This document shows positions 48,176 through 59,756 of a stretch of DNA of 64,000 bases, in pieces. Position 1 is the stretch's first letter; every line of letters starts with the position of its first letter. Below the pieces are notes generated by a model, which was not told the origin of the DNA, searched no databases, and saw only the letters and a list, made by a program, of their open reading frames with translations. The DNA is taken from positions 23,677,294-23,741,293 of the forward strand of contig NC_063155.1 of assembly GCF_020921035.1 (NCBI RefSeq), in the 5' to 3' direction. Source of the stretch: Rhodamnia argentea (lineage: Eukaryota > Streptophyta > Magnoliopsida > Myrtales > Myrtaceae). Position numbers and translations under genes: made by a program.

Positions 48176-51020
48176 CTACTCTTCATGATACAGATACAGG
48201 CCTAAGCCAAACCGAGCACATGCTCTACAGAAAGCTACTTCCTCCGCTGCAGCCACGGGATCTGCAATTTCACCATGGCTGCATGAAACTGTCCCAGTTG
48301 ACTCTCGATATGCCTGCATCAACATGCATAGTTTGCAAGTTAGAGATAACACTACAGGATTATCGCGATAAGCATGCAGTTATCTGAACAAAAACCAAGA
48401 TAAGCGTCAATATTACGCGTGGGATCTTCATCCTGAAAAGATAACCTTTTCTGTACAAAACTTCCGATAATAAACTAGACAAACCATTCATTACTGCATA
48501 TTGATTGTAGATGACTGAAAACCATAGTGGTCACAAGTATTATGCGAAAATACAATAAGTAACCACACAAACTCCTCCCCACCCACCCCCCAAAAAAAAA
48601 AACAATTATTATCAACACCAGTCTTATATCTTGTGTATAGTTTTCTCCCTTGCCTAGTTTTCCATGTACAAGTATTGTTTTCAGCCCTTGATATTTCCAA
48701 GCCTTTTACACTGGTAAAACCCATGCCCAGACTGCTAATGAAAAACTCAATAAGGAACTATTGAAACTCGATGTGGGAATTGAAGGAATGGCCTAAAAGC
48801 AATTATTCCGAAAGATATGCCAAATGTTTTCAGCAGTTAATATGTACAAGCATTTTTGACATTGGTAAACTGATGCTGAAATTGCCGATCTAAAGTTCAA
48901 TAGGAACTGTTGATTTCTAGCCAGGATTTAAAGGAATGGCCTAAAAGCAACTTTTCCTACTGCTTCACCAAACAACATTACATCGGTGAAGACCCAGATA
49001 ACCTAACATACATCATATCATACTTTACGATTAGTATCCACTTGCATGGATAATAATATCTGTCACCATCCATGATGCTGGTGCAAAGATAAAATGCGTT
49101 TAAGTTCCTCAGATAACTGAGATCTACATATCCAGTAACATAAGGGCAATGAAATCTGGTCAGGAAAGAAAAATTTGGGTACCAGAAAAGAGAGACTCAA
49201 AAGGATTGAAGCGAGGAACATTCAAACAGCCAGCTCTTGCAAGAGCTTTCATTTCCATTACACATGACAAGGGCAACATAGCAAGAAGGCCACGATGGTT
49301 TCGCGGGACATCTCGTCATGGAAGATTCTAATCCTAGACCACCCTTAAGAATAATAACCCTCTATAATGTCATAGAAACCATATAGTTTAGTTTTCATGA
49401 AAGAAGGATCATGAAGGATGAAATAAGAGCCTCACCTCTCCATCAGATCCTCTTATGGTAACACGGTACACCACAGTCACACTTCCACTGTCAGAATATA
49501 TAACATCACGTATTTCTCCACACCACCCTGTATAATTGCTGTTAGCATCTCCATACCATACAGAACATTAAAGAGATCAATAGCAAAATGCTTACATATG
49601 AGCTACTGTTATGACATGACAAGTGCTAAAATGAGCCTCCAAATTTTCCAGTAAGACTTTGGGAGCCATTCTAAAAGTTAATTAGAGAAAGAGCAAGGGA
49701 GATTCTAATTTTGCACACAATTCACAAATAAATACATGCTAATGTGAAGGAGGAGGAAAACGAGAGATGGGTCAGGTCAAAGAAATGGATGATGGGCCAG
49801 CTCACGCCAAAATGAGCATTATTCACAAAGAACACAAGATAAAGATTAGATCAATCGGAGTCTTAACCGAGGAGAGAGCAGTCAAGAGAAGAGAGCACTG
49901 CCAGGAATATCACTAAAATATCAAGATGCAAGTCCTGCTATAGAAATTCACATCGCAGCCGAATCAAACATAAGCAGCTAGCTTTGACTTCACCAAGCAA
50001 CAGGAAATTAGTACTTATATGAGGATGGAGTAACAAAACATTAGAGTGGAAAAGCAATTGTTATACTATATGGTTGTCATCAAGAAACAACAAACAAAAT
50101 TGAGAAACACGTCATATGGGAATTTCACGGCAAAAGACACCACATGTCGAAGCATAGCTAAAATGAGACACTTAACAAGGAGGAATTCCAGAGGTCGGGA
50201 AGCACTGCAGTTCAAACAACCGCATCCACCAGGAGAAAGGAAACACAAAATACCAGCAGAATACAAGCCATGAACATTTCAAGAGACGAGACAATGATAA
50301 CCCGCACCACCACAAAATTGAATTACCAGAAAAACAGAAATTTGCATCTCCCAAGATAGACAACGTCGACAAAGACGTGATACATCGAATACAGTTTGAA
50401 GAAATAGAAAATTGATGTTCAACCGAGAGTGTGATGGTTAAAAATGAGAGGAGGAAAGTCACAAACCAGGGGCATAGAAGCTCATCATCCGATTAGCATG
50501 GTACCTAAGAACAAAAAACATCAAATGAGCACCATCAGATCAGATCAACCACAGAAATCATTCCCAAAGAAAAATTCGGAAGGCTCCGAGATCCCGAGAG
50601 AAGGACGACCCACCAGGGAATGGAGTTGGGGGAGGAGGCGTGATCGTGCGAGGGCCGGGGCTTGACGACGTCGTCGGGGATCCTCTTGTTGAGGTCGCGG
50701 AGTATCTCGACGAGGGGGCGGGTGACGAACGAGGAGTAGGAGGACGAGAACGACCGGTCCAGGGGCACGACGTAGTTGGAATTCGGCACCGACCCTTTCT
50801 TCATGTTGCTGCCGCTGCTGCTGCTCGCGGCGTCGCCCCCAGCGCTCGCGCGCGCCAGGCGGAGTAGACGAGGCGGAGGCGGAGGCGGCGATCCCCTCAG
50901 GACGGCGGCGGCGAAGGGGCGGGGTCCGTGTGCGGGGGAGAGTGCGGGGCGGTCATTGCGGGGGGAGGAGGAATGTTTTGAGAGGAGGAGAGCGAAGCAG
51001 TTATTGCTCTGCAACGCCAT
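48176..51020 (-). CDS. RAD52-2: RAD52-like protein 2 / organellar DNA-binding protein (ODB2), 4 exons, 224 aa
   Basis: Exons (complement, transcript order): 50614-51020, 50467-50504, 49436-49527, 48176-48313; 675 nt. Start MALQSNNC is the first ATG in frame (the extension upstream needs a GTG). Residues 1-60 are rich in Ser/Pro/Arg, a plastid transit peptide. The conserved body reads PNSNYVVPLD, TRPLVEILRDLNKRIPDDVV, IPWYHANRMMSFYAPGWCGE, VVYRVTIRGSDGEAYREST, AEEVAFCRACARFGLGLYLYHEE, which I recognise as plant RAD52-2. In Arabidopsis this protein binds single-stranded DNA in chloroplasts and promotes strand annealing in recombination repair and group II intron splicing. Intron 3 (48314-49435) contains a degenerate ~180-bp tandem repeat. 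Arabidopsis At5g47860/At5g47870 has the same DUF1350-RAD52-2 neighbourhood as I recall. Confidence 0.93.
48656..48960. repeat. Degenerate tandem repeat in RAD52-2 intron 3
   Basis: Two copies of a ~150-180-bp unit (about 48656-48811 and 48836-48960) share ATGTACAAG.ATT, ACTCAATAAGGAACT-like and GGAATGGCCTAAAAGCAA words. They are clearly diverged, so this is old. Confidence 0.75.
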
Positions 51021-52300
51021 TTTGGGGAAGAATCGGCAGGGGACGGGGGGGGGTTTTCTCAAAAACCCTTTCCTTCCTCTTCTGCTTCGGCTAGGACTCG
51101 GACAGGGGAAGACGGACTGACCTGATCGGACTGAGTTCGGCACTCGAGTGGAGTTGGACTCGGTAAGACCAAACTGCTAATAATATTTTATTGCTAGCTT
51201 CGTCGGGAAATTGCTGCGTTATGCTTAACGTCCCTCGCTCGGCCGCCTCGTGCCAGATTTTTTTCCCGGAATTTTCTATTCCACTTGTCTCTGTCTCTGT
51301 CTCTCTTCAAGTCTTCCCGAGTCAAAGACGCTACCGTTCGACCCAAACCGAAAAAAAAAAAAAAACGCTATTAAATTTTTTTTAAAGAGCTAATGTTCTT
51401 TCCTGCCATTAATAATTTGACAGGAACATAAATGGTAATTAACTGCTCTCCATGATTTCCCCATTTGTTCCCTATTTGCACGGAATGACTTCTAAATGGG
51501 GCAAAAGAAGGGGCAAAGTGCGTTTCCTTCTGTCGCCAAATTGGTATCAACCCGGGCTTTCTTGTGTTTGACCGACGATCGAAGACAATTGGCGAGTTAA
51601 GTAGTCAAGTTACATCTTGGCTACACCCTTTTCAACAGTCGCTTGGATTAATCATGAATTACTGATGCAGCTCCTGTTCACCTCGACTGCATTCCTTGCA
51701 TTTCGCTCTTCCAAACAACAGCGGCAGGCTGTGCTTTCTATGGAGTTGCGTCAAAAGGTTCTGCCAAAGTATAACCCCTTGGTATGATATTTGGAGATTT
51801 AGTATTAGTGTATCGATACACGAAGAGAGTGAAAACGAGATTTTATACGAGGACAATCCTCCCAGGTTTGCACTTAAAATCCACGAAAAGATTCCGCAGC
51901 ACGCCGTGGCTTAGCTCGCATTTCCACATTTCCTTACTACCTCCGTGATGAAGAGCAGAAACAATGACTCGCCAATCACGAGGTCATTGTACATCACGCT
52001 AACTGTTAACAAGTATAAATTTAAGCCCATAGTAATGCAGGCAGAAGCAGCTATCTGTACCGAGGACATCAAACCGGGGTCCTAATTACCACCTATGCAT
52101 CATCAATGTGAATCATCAATCGGATAGATAAATTCTTTAAAAGAACTTTTCCAAAGAGAAAGGGACCCTTTCTCTCGATATCAGTTGATCCACAGACTTC
52201 CTCCTCTTGGTCGACAATGACTTGTGAAACATCTCGACAGCTTAAGCATTGCATGCTGGCGACTGAGCATGCCCATCAAGGTTTGTGCTTCCCTCTGGCA
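51021..52300. other. RAD52-2 promoter and SIL1-like 3' flank
   Basis: Just upstream of the RAD52-2 ATG is a GC-rich leader (to about 51150). Towards 52300 lies the 3' UTR of the next minus-strand gene. No gene of its own. Confidence 0.55.
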
Positions 52301-55300
52301 TCAAGTCGGAACCTGCATCCCCTGCAGAAGACAATCGGCATCCAAAATTTAGACTAAACTAAAAGGAACACACCGAAGTATTCTTTTCCGAGCACAAGGG
52401 GTGTTTTTCCAACCTTTCCCAGCTTCCGCTGATAAATTAACTCCACTTCTCTGCGAAGACTTTCTACATCCGCCGCATAATCTCTCCGAAATTCTTCAGC
52501 CATCAAATCCTCTAGTTGCTGCTGCATACGCTCCAATGCTGCGTCCAGACCACAGAACTCCTTGAAAATTAGAGCTTGGGTAGATCTTAGATGCAGAAGA
52601 TTCTTGACTGCAGTAAGTGCCTGAAGTCACACATTCAAGAGGCCACACGGTATCCCTCAACAATCTTAAATTATCAGGTTTCCATACCCAAATGCAGAAC
52701 AATTAGCTTTTGGCACAGGTCTGCCGTCGCATGGGCAGATGTTCATTGAAGTTACTGAATCAGATATGATGCAAAAATTAGCAGAGCAGTGAGAGCATGG
52801 ATGTAATCAGACAAGCACCTTTTCCTGGAGATCAAGGTCAGACGATGCCATCAGATCAACCACGGCCTTCAAGAATAATTTGTTGCTGAAGAAAGGTAGC
52901 TCATCTTCATTTGAAGCTTCTAATTGGCGCTCTGCCAGGTCACCGACAAGAAACACAGCCTTTCTCCGCAGTCTAATATCAATGCTTGAGTCGGTCAAAA
53001 TGTCCTAAAGATACAGAAACCCATGAGTTCCGAGCCACTCTCTTAAGCATAAATGTCTAACCTTATGTGACGGAATTACCTGAAGCATTAAATCGCCTGC
53101 TTGTGCATAAAATAACTGCTGACCAGCTACATTATTTCGAATTAAAGCAGAAACAGCATACAATGCTTTAGTGGCTTCTTCCACAAACTCAGATTTTACC
53201 ATCATCATCAGCTTCGCTAGCGCCCCCAATTCCAAGACCTAAGACAAGAAAATATATCAGTTAGCTTGATGACCAAATGCAACAGTGGCACGTAAAACCC
53301 AAATTACAGAGTTATGAAAGGAAAACATACCTGCCTTTGGATGAGAGGATTATTCTGACTGGCTTTCCCCAGAACCCATGCAGAAAGTTTCCTTACGTCT
53401 GGATCAGGATGGTCAAGCTCTCTTATAACCACAGCAAGCCCCCCAATTTTAGGCAAATCTAACATCAATGAGAGTAACCATGTCATCATGTAAAGAGCAA
53501 GAAAAACAAAATCTACCAGATTTCAGACCGGGAAAGGAAAACAATATTGAGGATACAACAACAACATCATGTAATATAGTCCATATCCTCAATTTTCATC
53601 AGTCCACAAACTTCATCATGTCTTAGAAGAGGTATTTCTCCTGAAACTAGCGAAAACAGAACCCTACCCGATGCAGTCACAACTCAGAAGTAAGGTCCGC
53701 AACTTGCCCAATAGAATATCGTCTTAAGTGGTAGTGTTATAAGCATGAGAACCGAAGGAATCCCTCTAGTCCAAAACCAACAACTCACAAAAAACCATTC
53801 AGATTGTCACTCCATAAAAACTGTCCAAGCACCAACAAGCCCAATGCTTCTAGCTCAGTGCAGTTCTCTGGTTTACCTTTAATTTTCTTAAAACTCCAGT
53901 GGTGGCCCTCGGGTATTCAATTTTAAATACCTGTCATTTCTCTATTCTGAGATTAGCACAAACACAAAAGATGGATTTCCTTGAAGTTCCAGAATCTTTT
54001 GTACCACTATTCAGAGTTCCAAACCATTATAAGAATTTAGGAACTTCTCTTGCCAACTTCGATGGATGAAAACTTAATGTAGTAAGATCAGGAATTGGTA
54101 AGAACAGCTTCACATGCCACAGAATGTGAAACTGATCAAAAGGAAGGTATCAGAGATCTCTCAAGTTTCTGGAGAAACAAGGCCAGAAAAAGGGGACCAC
54201 CAGATGAGCAGGAAATTTTGAGTTTGTCAGGGGCATAAGGTAAAATCAGCAATCTGACCTAATTACATAAACAGCATAAAGTAGATTAAATGCATCTCCA
54301 GGGTTTTGCTTCAAGTGCACCATAAAAATCAAGAAATTACACAAACATAAAGGCCAGGGATATGTTAGAATGAAATAAAGTAGGCATCCCAAGGGATTAA
54401 AAAACATTGGATTCTTCTTTCTCCCCTGCCTGCTAATATACGGGGAAAGTCACTTTTTGTGCTTTCTTAAACATGAGATTTCGTCAGCATCATTTGCTCT
54501 AAAGCAGGTAGAAGAGACTATGCAGGAGAACACAATAGCATGGAGAGTCAATTAACCAAATTGACCGGAACAAGGGAGGCAAGCACCAACAATGACATAC
54601 CATTTGCATTATCAATTGGCTCAACAAGTATCAAGAGCTCATGCAAAGCACGATGGCGATCTTCCAAAGGTAGGGAGGAATTCTTCAAATCATCTATAGC
54701 AATTTGCATCAATTGAGTGTCTGATGGCATTTTTAGTTTCTCCATGAGTTCCTAAGAGATCAATTAAAATGTCAAATGACCAAATCATGTATATCATACT
54801 GAAACGGGAAACAGAGGAACAAGAAATCCTAACTTGATAATTTCGATGAACTGGCGAATTGCATTCCAATTTACGAGGTATAGATCATGTGCATTCGCTA
54901 AGGAGTACCACTTTGCGTCAAAATTCTTAAGCTCCAGACAAAGGTGCAAGGACTTTCCCGACCACCCAAAACAAGAATTTTCCAAAAGGTAAAGCGTACC
55001 GCATAATGGAATTATTCTTAAGAATATGAAAATCCTTTAAAGGAAATAAAGTGATTTTCCTTAAAATAGGGCAGTTCCTCCAAAAGTCTAAAACAAAGTA
55101 CTAAGTAATGTGGAATGTCATTTTATCAAGGGCATAAGAACGAACAGCTAACATGCAGATAGCGCCACCAACCAAAGGCCTCGTCCTCCCAGAATAACCA
55201 CAGCTTTATCAACAAGGCAACTTACGATGATATGTGTATATTAACAAATAAAACTCTGCTAACGATCTCAACATGTTATGGCCAAAATTATGTGGTCATG

Positions 55301-56032
55301 AAATTATACATTTCAGTTCTTAACTCTTACTGACATGATGAACTATGGTGACTTAAGGTAACAAATAGCAACCGAACTAGAACTCTTCCAAATTTCTTTT
55401 ACCAGCCCATATAAGATTAAGATTAACTAGTTGCTTTCTCTACAAGATTCAGCGATAAGAAATAGTGATACAGATATAACACAACCTTCAGTTCCATCTG
55501 ACGCCTCTTGAGGTCGCTGGCGGACATTCGCTGCACGTCTTGCGTGGTTTCCTTCAATTTTTCAGGATCGGAGTGACCTGGTTACCCATAGACGATTCCA
55601 TCAACTTAGTCAAGCTTCCAGCATTCAAATCCGCATTTACCTCAATACCAGCTTTACAATTGGAAAGCAAATACCTACTGCAATAACTATACTTCGTGAA
55701 TATCAATTGACCTGGTTGCTAATCGAACGAATTCCCACCTAGAATTGACAAAAAAAAAAAAAAAATAGATAAGAGCATATACGCCTACCTATCGCCCACT
55801 GTAACATTCCATCGAGGGAAGAAAACCCTCCGTCGAGACCGTCCTGCTCATTAACAGCCTGAGCCGTCGGATCCTCCTGAGGATCGGACATCCTGACCAG
55901 ATCGGCCTCCTCCTTCGCGGTGGACCAGAACAGCCCCGTGGAGGCCGACCTGTTCACGCGCTCCGCACCCGCCACCGCCGCGACCACAACCACCACCACC
56001 ACCACCAGCCGCCCCAGGGAAAACCGCGCCAT
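52301..56032 (-). CDS. SIL1/Fes1-type Hsp70 (BiP) nucleotide-exchange factor, armadillo-like, 8 exons, 395 aa
   Basis: Exons (complement, transcript order): 55789-56032, 55486-55577, 54601-54751, 53331-53458, 53080-53238, 52819-53004, 52414-52620, 52301-52321; 1188 nt with matching phases. N-terminus MARFSLGRLVVVVVVVVAAVAGA is a signal peptide (cut about residue 23), so the protein enters the ER. The body has the Fes1/HspBP1 armadillo repeats: FSSLDGMLQWAIGHSDP, ALHELLILVEPIDNAN, KLSAWVLGKASQNNP, ALYAVSALIRNN, RRKAVFLVGDLAERQ. By family these proteins release ADP from Hsp70; the ER form (recalled relative At3g51980) would act on BiP during protein folding. There is no KDEL tail. The last exon adds only seven codons; if its intron is kept, the frame ends at 52354 with a different tail (KVGKTPLVLG...). 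Confidence 0.9.
55990..56007 (-). repeat. (GTG)n trinucleotide repeat coding for the signal-peptide core
   Basis: Six CAC units on the plus strand read GTG on the coding strand and supply most of the eight-valine run in the SIL1-like signal peptide. Confidence 0.9.
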
Positions 56033-56298
56033 GCCTCCTTCTTCGATGGTGCAGGCGGTGACTGGAGGAGAGCTCAAGCCTCAAGCTGCTGCTTCTCAAG
56101 CTAGCAAATAGGAAAGAGGGATCCGCAGCGGCGAAGATTCAGGAGTGCCGCGGTGGTTGGCGATTTATTCGAGGGAAGGGACTCTGTAGGAATCGAGAGC
56201 TTCGGACAAAAATAATTGGGAGAAGGAAGGGGGTTGAAGATTGGAGTCCGACGGAGGGGAGGAGGGGAACCGACGAGAACATGCGATGGACACGTCAT

Positions 56299-56445
56299 GC
56301 CGTCGAATCAACAAGCTTGTCAGCGGCTCTCAAAAGTATTGAATCTCTCGATGACTTGGCTGAAGTGTTTACTTATTTTTTTTTATTTTTATATTTACTT
56401 TTTGTGCATATTTCATTTTATTCGCGTCTCGTGTCTAATCAAATG
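56299..56445. repeat. Solitary copy of the 59.7-61.7 kb satellite unit
   Basis: It shares GGCTCTCAAAAGT, TCTCGATGACTTGGCT and CATTTCATTTTATTC words in the same order with the tandem array 3.3 kb away. It lies about 270 bases upstream of the SIL1-like start codon. Confidence 0.75.
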
Positions 56446-58260
56446 TGGTACTCATAACATGTCGTATATGTTATGACATGTTATGCCCTCGGCATCTATC
56501 CCACGTACATGCTATAATGACCCAAATTTTCAGCGAGCTTACCCCGAAATAGTATCACAATGTATCACAATGTGTATGAATAAGTATTGGTGAATGATAT
56601 TAGAATTTGACTAGGAGACGATATGGAAACACATTGTATATGGACCGAGTCCCATAAGACAAGTACATGAGAATTGGGACTAGACGACGACAACGGGGAC
56701 ACATGGCAAGTGACTACCAACTGGCGCCACGTGGCAGCCTATGGCGGCCACGATGGCCACATGTCACCATCACGGTGACACATGGCGGGCGATCGCCAAA
56801 TAGCACCACATGACAACAAGTGGTGCCACGTGGCGAGCGACAGTGCCACATATCACCATGAGTGACACATGGCAAGACACGTGTTACCACCATGGCTGGC
56901 CAACCGTCTCCCTCTTCTTATAAATAGTGCATGACATCAATTCATTTCGTCATTCGATTGTCGGATAACACTATTCCTAACCTTTACCTCCAACTACCAT
57001 GCCCTCACTCTGCCGTTGAACGCCTTTGCTCGGCCTTCATGCGCCCTCACCATCCCTAAGCCATCCCTTATCGTCGCCACATTCTATTGTCGTGTGCTGC
57101 TCGTTGAAATTCAAGCGATTAGCAAGGTTTTGTCGAGAAATCAAGGCGAGTGCATTTCTAACTCATATAGCTTATAGAGATTGACTTTGAAATCATGCAT
57201 CGATTAATATTTTCAAAGTATATTTGTAATCATGAAATCACATTGTTCCGTACGAGTGAGAAATAGGTACATGTCATTCATCTGTATATCATTGTGTTAT
57301 TTGAATGTATTGCTAAGGAAATGCCGACGAAGGTAAGAATGCATTGCATGTGTACGTCATGGCATTTCACGCCGAGATGAGAGATGTTGCGGTCAAAATT
57401 CTGCCGACGATGCCCCATGGGAGCCGGTACGAAAATCGGGATGCCTTCGACGAGCGGAGATGCCCCAGCCGTGTGATCCGGAATGCCTGCGGAGTGAGGA
57501 GCCACGTGAGTGTTCCGCGGAAATCGGTACTATGTGAGCCAAAAATGAATATGAAATCGTGAGGTGGTGACATTGACAGAAATCTTATGCATACATCTCA
57601 CATGTGCATCAAAGGCTGTGAAATAGCATGTTCATCTCATGATAATATTGGTATTGACACCTGAGATTTGATGTTATGTTCTGAATTCAGCGTTTGCATA
57701 CTATTGTGTTAAACTTCTATTCGCGGGGCTTTGGCTCAATGGTGTTTAATTGTGGTTTTCAGACAAATAGAAATGCCGCCTATGAACCCTGCGACTCCTA
57801 CTGCTGGCCATGAGGGAAAGTATAAGTTCATGAGAAGATCATATGGACCCTAACTTTCCGGAGGTTAAGTTTAAGGAGCTGGTTAGTGTTTTGTCAGTTC
57901 AAGTAGGGCTAGGTACCGGCCCGGTACCATTCCGTTTCACGGCCATGTACATAGCTGGTGATGATGGTGAGCTTTTGATCTCTCCCAATGGCTCTAAACG
58001 CAGGCAACGATAGTACCAGGAGTGGTCACGAGTAGATGGGCGTGGTGTTTTGGATACTGGGGTGGGTGTACATGTGTACAGAAAAGTTGTGTTTTGAATG
58101 GTGGTGGAGGTTAGATCAAGAAGGTAGTATGTTAGTATGGGTGCGGTTGGCGAATTTTGGTCCCGCTCTCCCCAGGATTTGTGCCAATGTCATTGTAAAT
58201 CGGAATGATATACTATCTACATATATGTAAAATGGGTTGTTGGGTCTAGCATGAAAATCT
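56446..58260. mobile_element. Possible LTR-retroelement remnant or unknown transcription unit (fossil)
   Basis: It opens with AATGACCCAAATTTTCAG, a style of start seen in some plant Ty3-type LTRs. A block of CACGTGG motifs follows (56700-56890), then TATAAATA at 56919-56926 and a downstream leader-like stretch. There is no second matching end in the window, and I see no capsid or polymerase coding part. If an LTR element, it is an old, broken piece. Low confidence. Confidence 0.25.
56919..56926 (+). promoter_or_regulatory. TATAAATA box with upstream G-box cluster
   Basis: A perfect TATAAATA lies downstream of three CACGTG-type sites (about 56731, 56827, 56878) and several ACACATGGC words. 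It looks like a promoter of either a retroelement or a lost gene. Confidence 0.4.
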
Positions 58261-58398
58261 GAATATGATTCATGTTTCAGGTAATGTGTGTGATGTGGTG
58301 TTGTTAGTAGAACTCATGAGAGGACATACCTTATTAGGCGTGTCTGCCATTTGTTTTGACATGCACTTGTACTTGTATGACCGCCTTATTATTTTTAG

Positions 58399-59191
58399 TT
58401 AGTCTTTCGCATGCGCCATTGTACCTATATAATAAAAGATTAAAACAGGGCACAAAGTTAATAAGCAGGTAGCAGACAGAGATGCCGCATGCACAAGCAA
58501 AATATCTTGTATTTTGTATTCGCGCTCCACTGTTTTAGGGTTTCTGCATTTCCCATCTTCTCTCCCATGTTGCGGTTCTTCCTTCGCCTCCAGCGAGCCC
58601 TCCCAACTCACCTCCATCTCCCGCCACCTCCCCCTCCGCCACCCATCTCCCATTCTGCCCACCCCTTCTCTTGTCTCCAACCCGAGCAACTTACTGCACC
58701 TACTTGGTGACGACTGATGCGCGAGTGAGAAGGAGTGATGCGAGAGGTCGCGACCACAGTAGGGGTCTGGGTATGAACGATTGGGAGGACGGCGGTTCAG
58801 GCGATTTGAAGGGTCAGGACGATTACAATTCTTGCAATTCGGGTGATTACGATTCGGGTGATTTGGTGGGCGATGCTGGGCAATTCTGGCAATATGTAAA
58901 TTTGGAGGGTCAAGGCAATTGCAATCCCTACAATTCAGGCGATTTGGAGGGGATGCCGGACAATTCGGGCAGGATGTAAATTTAGAGGGCAATTCCTATG
59001 ATTCCTACATTGACTCAGAGTCTTTGGAGGTGATCACTTGCCTCTCGGACAATTTGTTGGGAAACGACAGGGGAAAGTGCACTATTTACTTAATTGGTGT
59101 TGAACACGATACTAAGGTATACTCAGGTTTTTTATTTTTTATTTTATTTTTTTGGAGATTGATGTTTAATTTTATCTTACAAGAACTCTAG
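58399..59191. other. Degenerate ~80-bp repeat with chance open frames
   Basis: GATGCTGGGCAATTCTGG (58872) and GATGCCGGACAATTCGGG (58952) mark two ~80-bp units in a patch of GGCGATTTGG words. This low complexity keeps frames open on both strands (58671-58979 + with NSGD repeats; 58399-58992 - rich in Asn/Pro/Cys). I do not call either a gene. Confidence 0.5.
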
Positions 59192-59750
59192 TTGCATTTG
59201 GTTGTCTGGATTTCTGGTTAGAATAGGATTGGATTGGATTGGATTGGATAGGATAAGAAATCTAGGGATTTTGCCATATCCTATCCATTTGTTTGGTGAA
59301 CTATGATTTAAAATCGGATATTCTTATATCCAATCTTATCCCGCATTTGGTAGAAACCGTATATCAATATAAATGACATATATGCCCCTACGTGATGCTC
59401 ATGAAATATTCCGATCTTATTACTATAAAAATAACGTTCTCATACACACAAAAAAAACTTGAAAATATACACATTTTATTAGATTTTCAAACCTCTTTGC
59501 AAAAAAATAAATAAATAAAATGAAAATAGAAACAAACAAGACAAGAAAGTTGTCATCATTCTAAAAGTTAACTTTTATATGACGAATAAGAGAAATCCTA
59601 TCCGACCTTATCCTACACCCTTCCCTCGGATTTTTTTATCTGGGTTATATCCCCTCTATATCTAACATTATACGATCTAGGACATCTACCAAACACATGA
59701 TAGGATAAAACATATCATATTCTGAGTTTTATACAAACGACCAAACGCAG
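59192..59750. mobile_element. MITE-like element with TGCATTTGGT ends
   Basis: The left end (TTGCATTTGGTTGTCTGG) and the reverse complement of the right end (CTGCGTTTGGTCGTTTGT) match in about 15 of 21 positions. A (GGATT)n run at about 59226-59250 and inverted CCTATCC/GGATAGG words follow inside. There is no coding part. Superfamily uncertain. Confidence 0.55.
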
Positions 59751-59756
59751 TGTAGG

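Noticed and set aside
56364-56375. miR395-like CTGAAGTGTTT
   Set aside because: It is a chance variant of a word in the satellite monomer; the other copies read CTTAAGTCTTT, and no hairpin is present.
58399-58992. 197-codon minus-strand frame rich in Asn, Pro and Cys
   Set aside because: Produced by a degenerate ~80-bp repeat; the other strand is open too, which is typical of low-complexity DNA.
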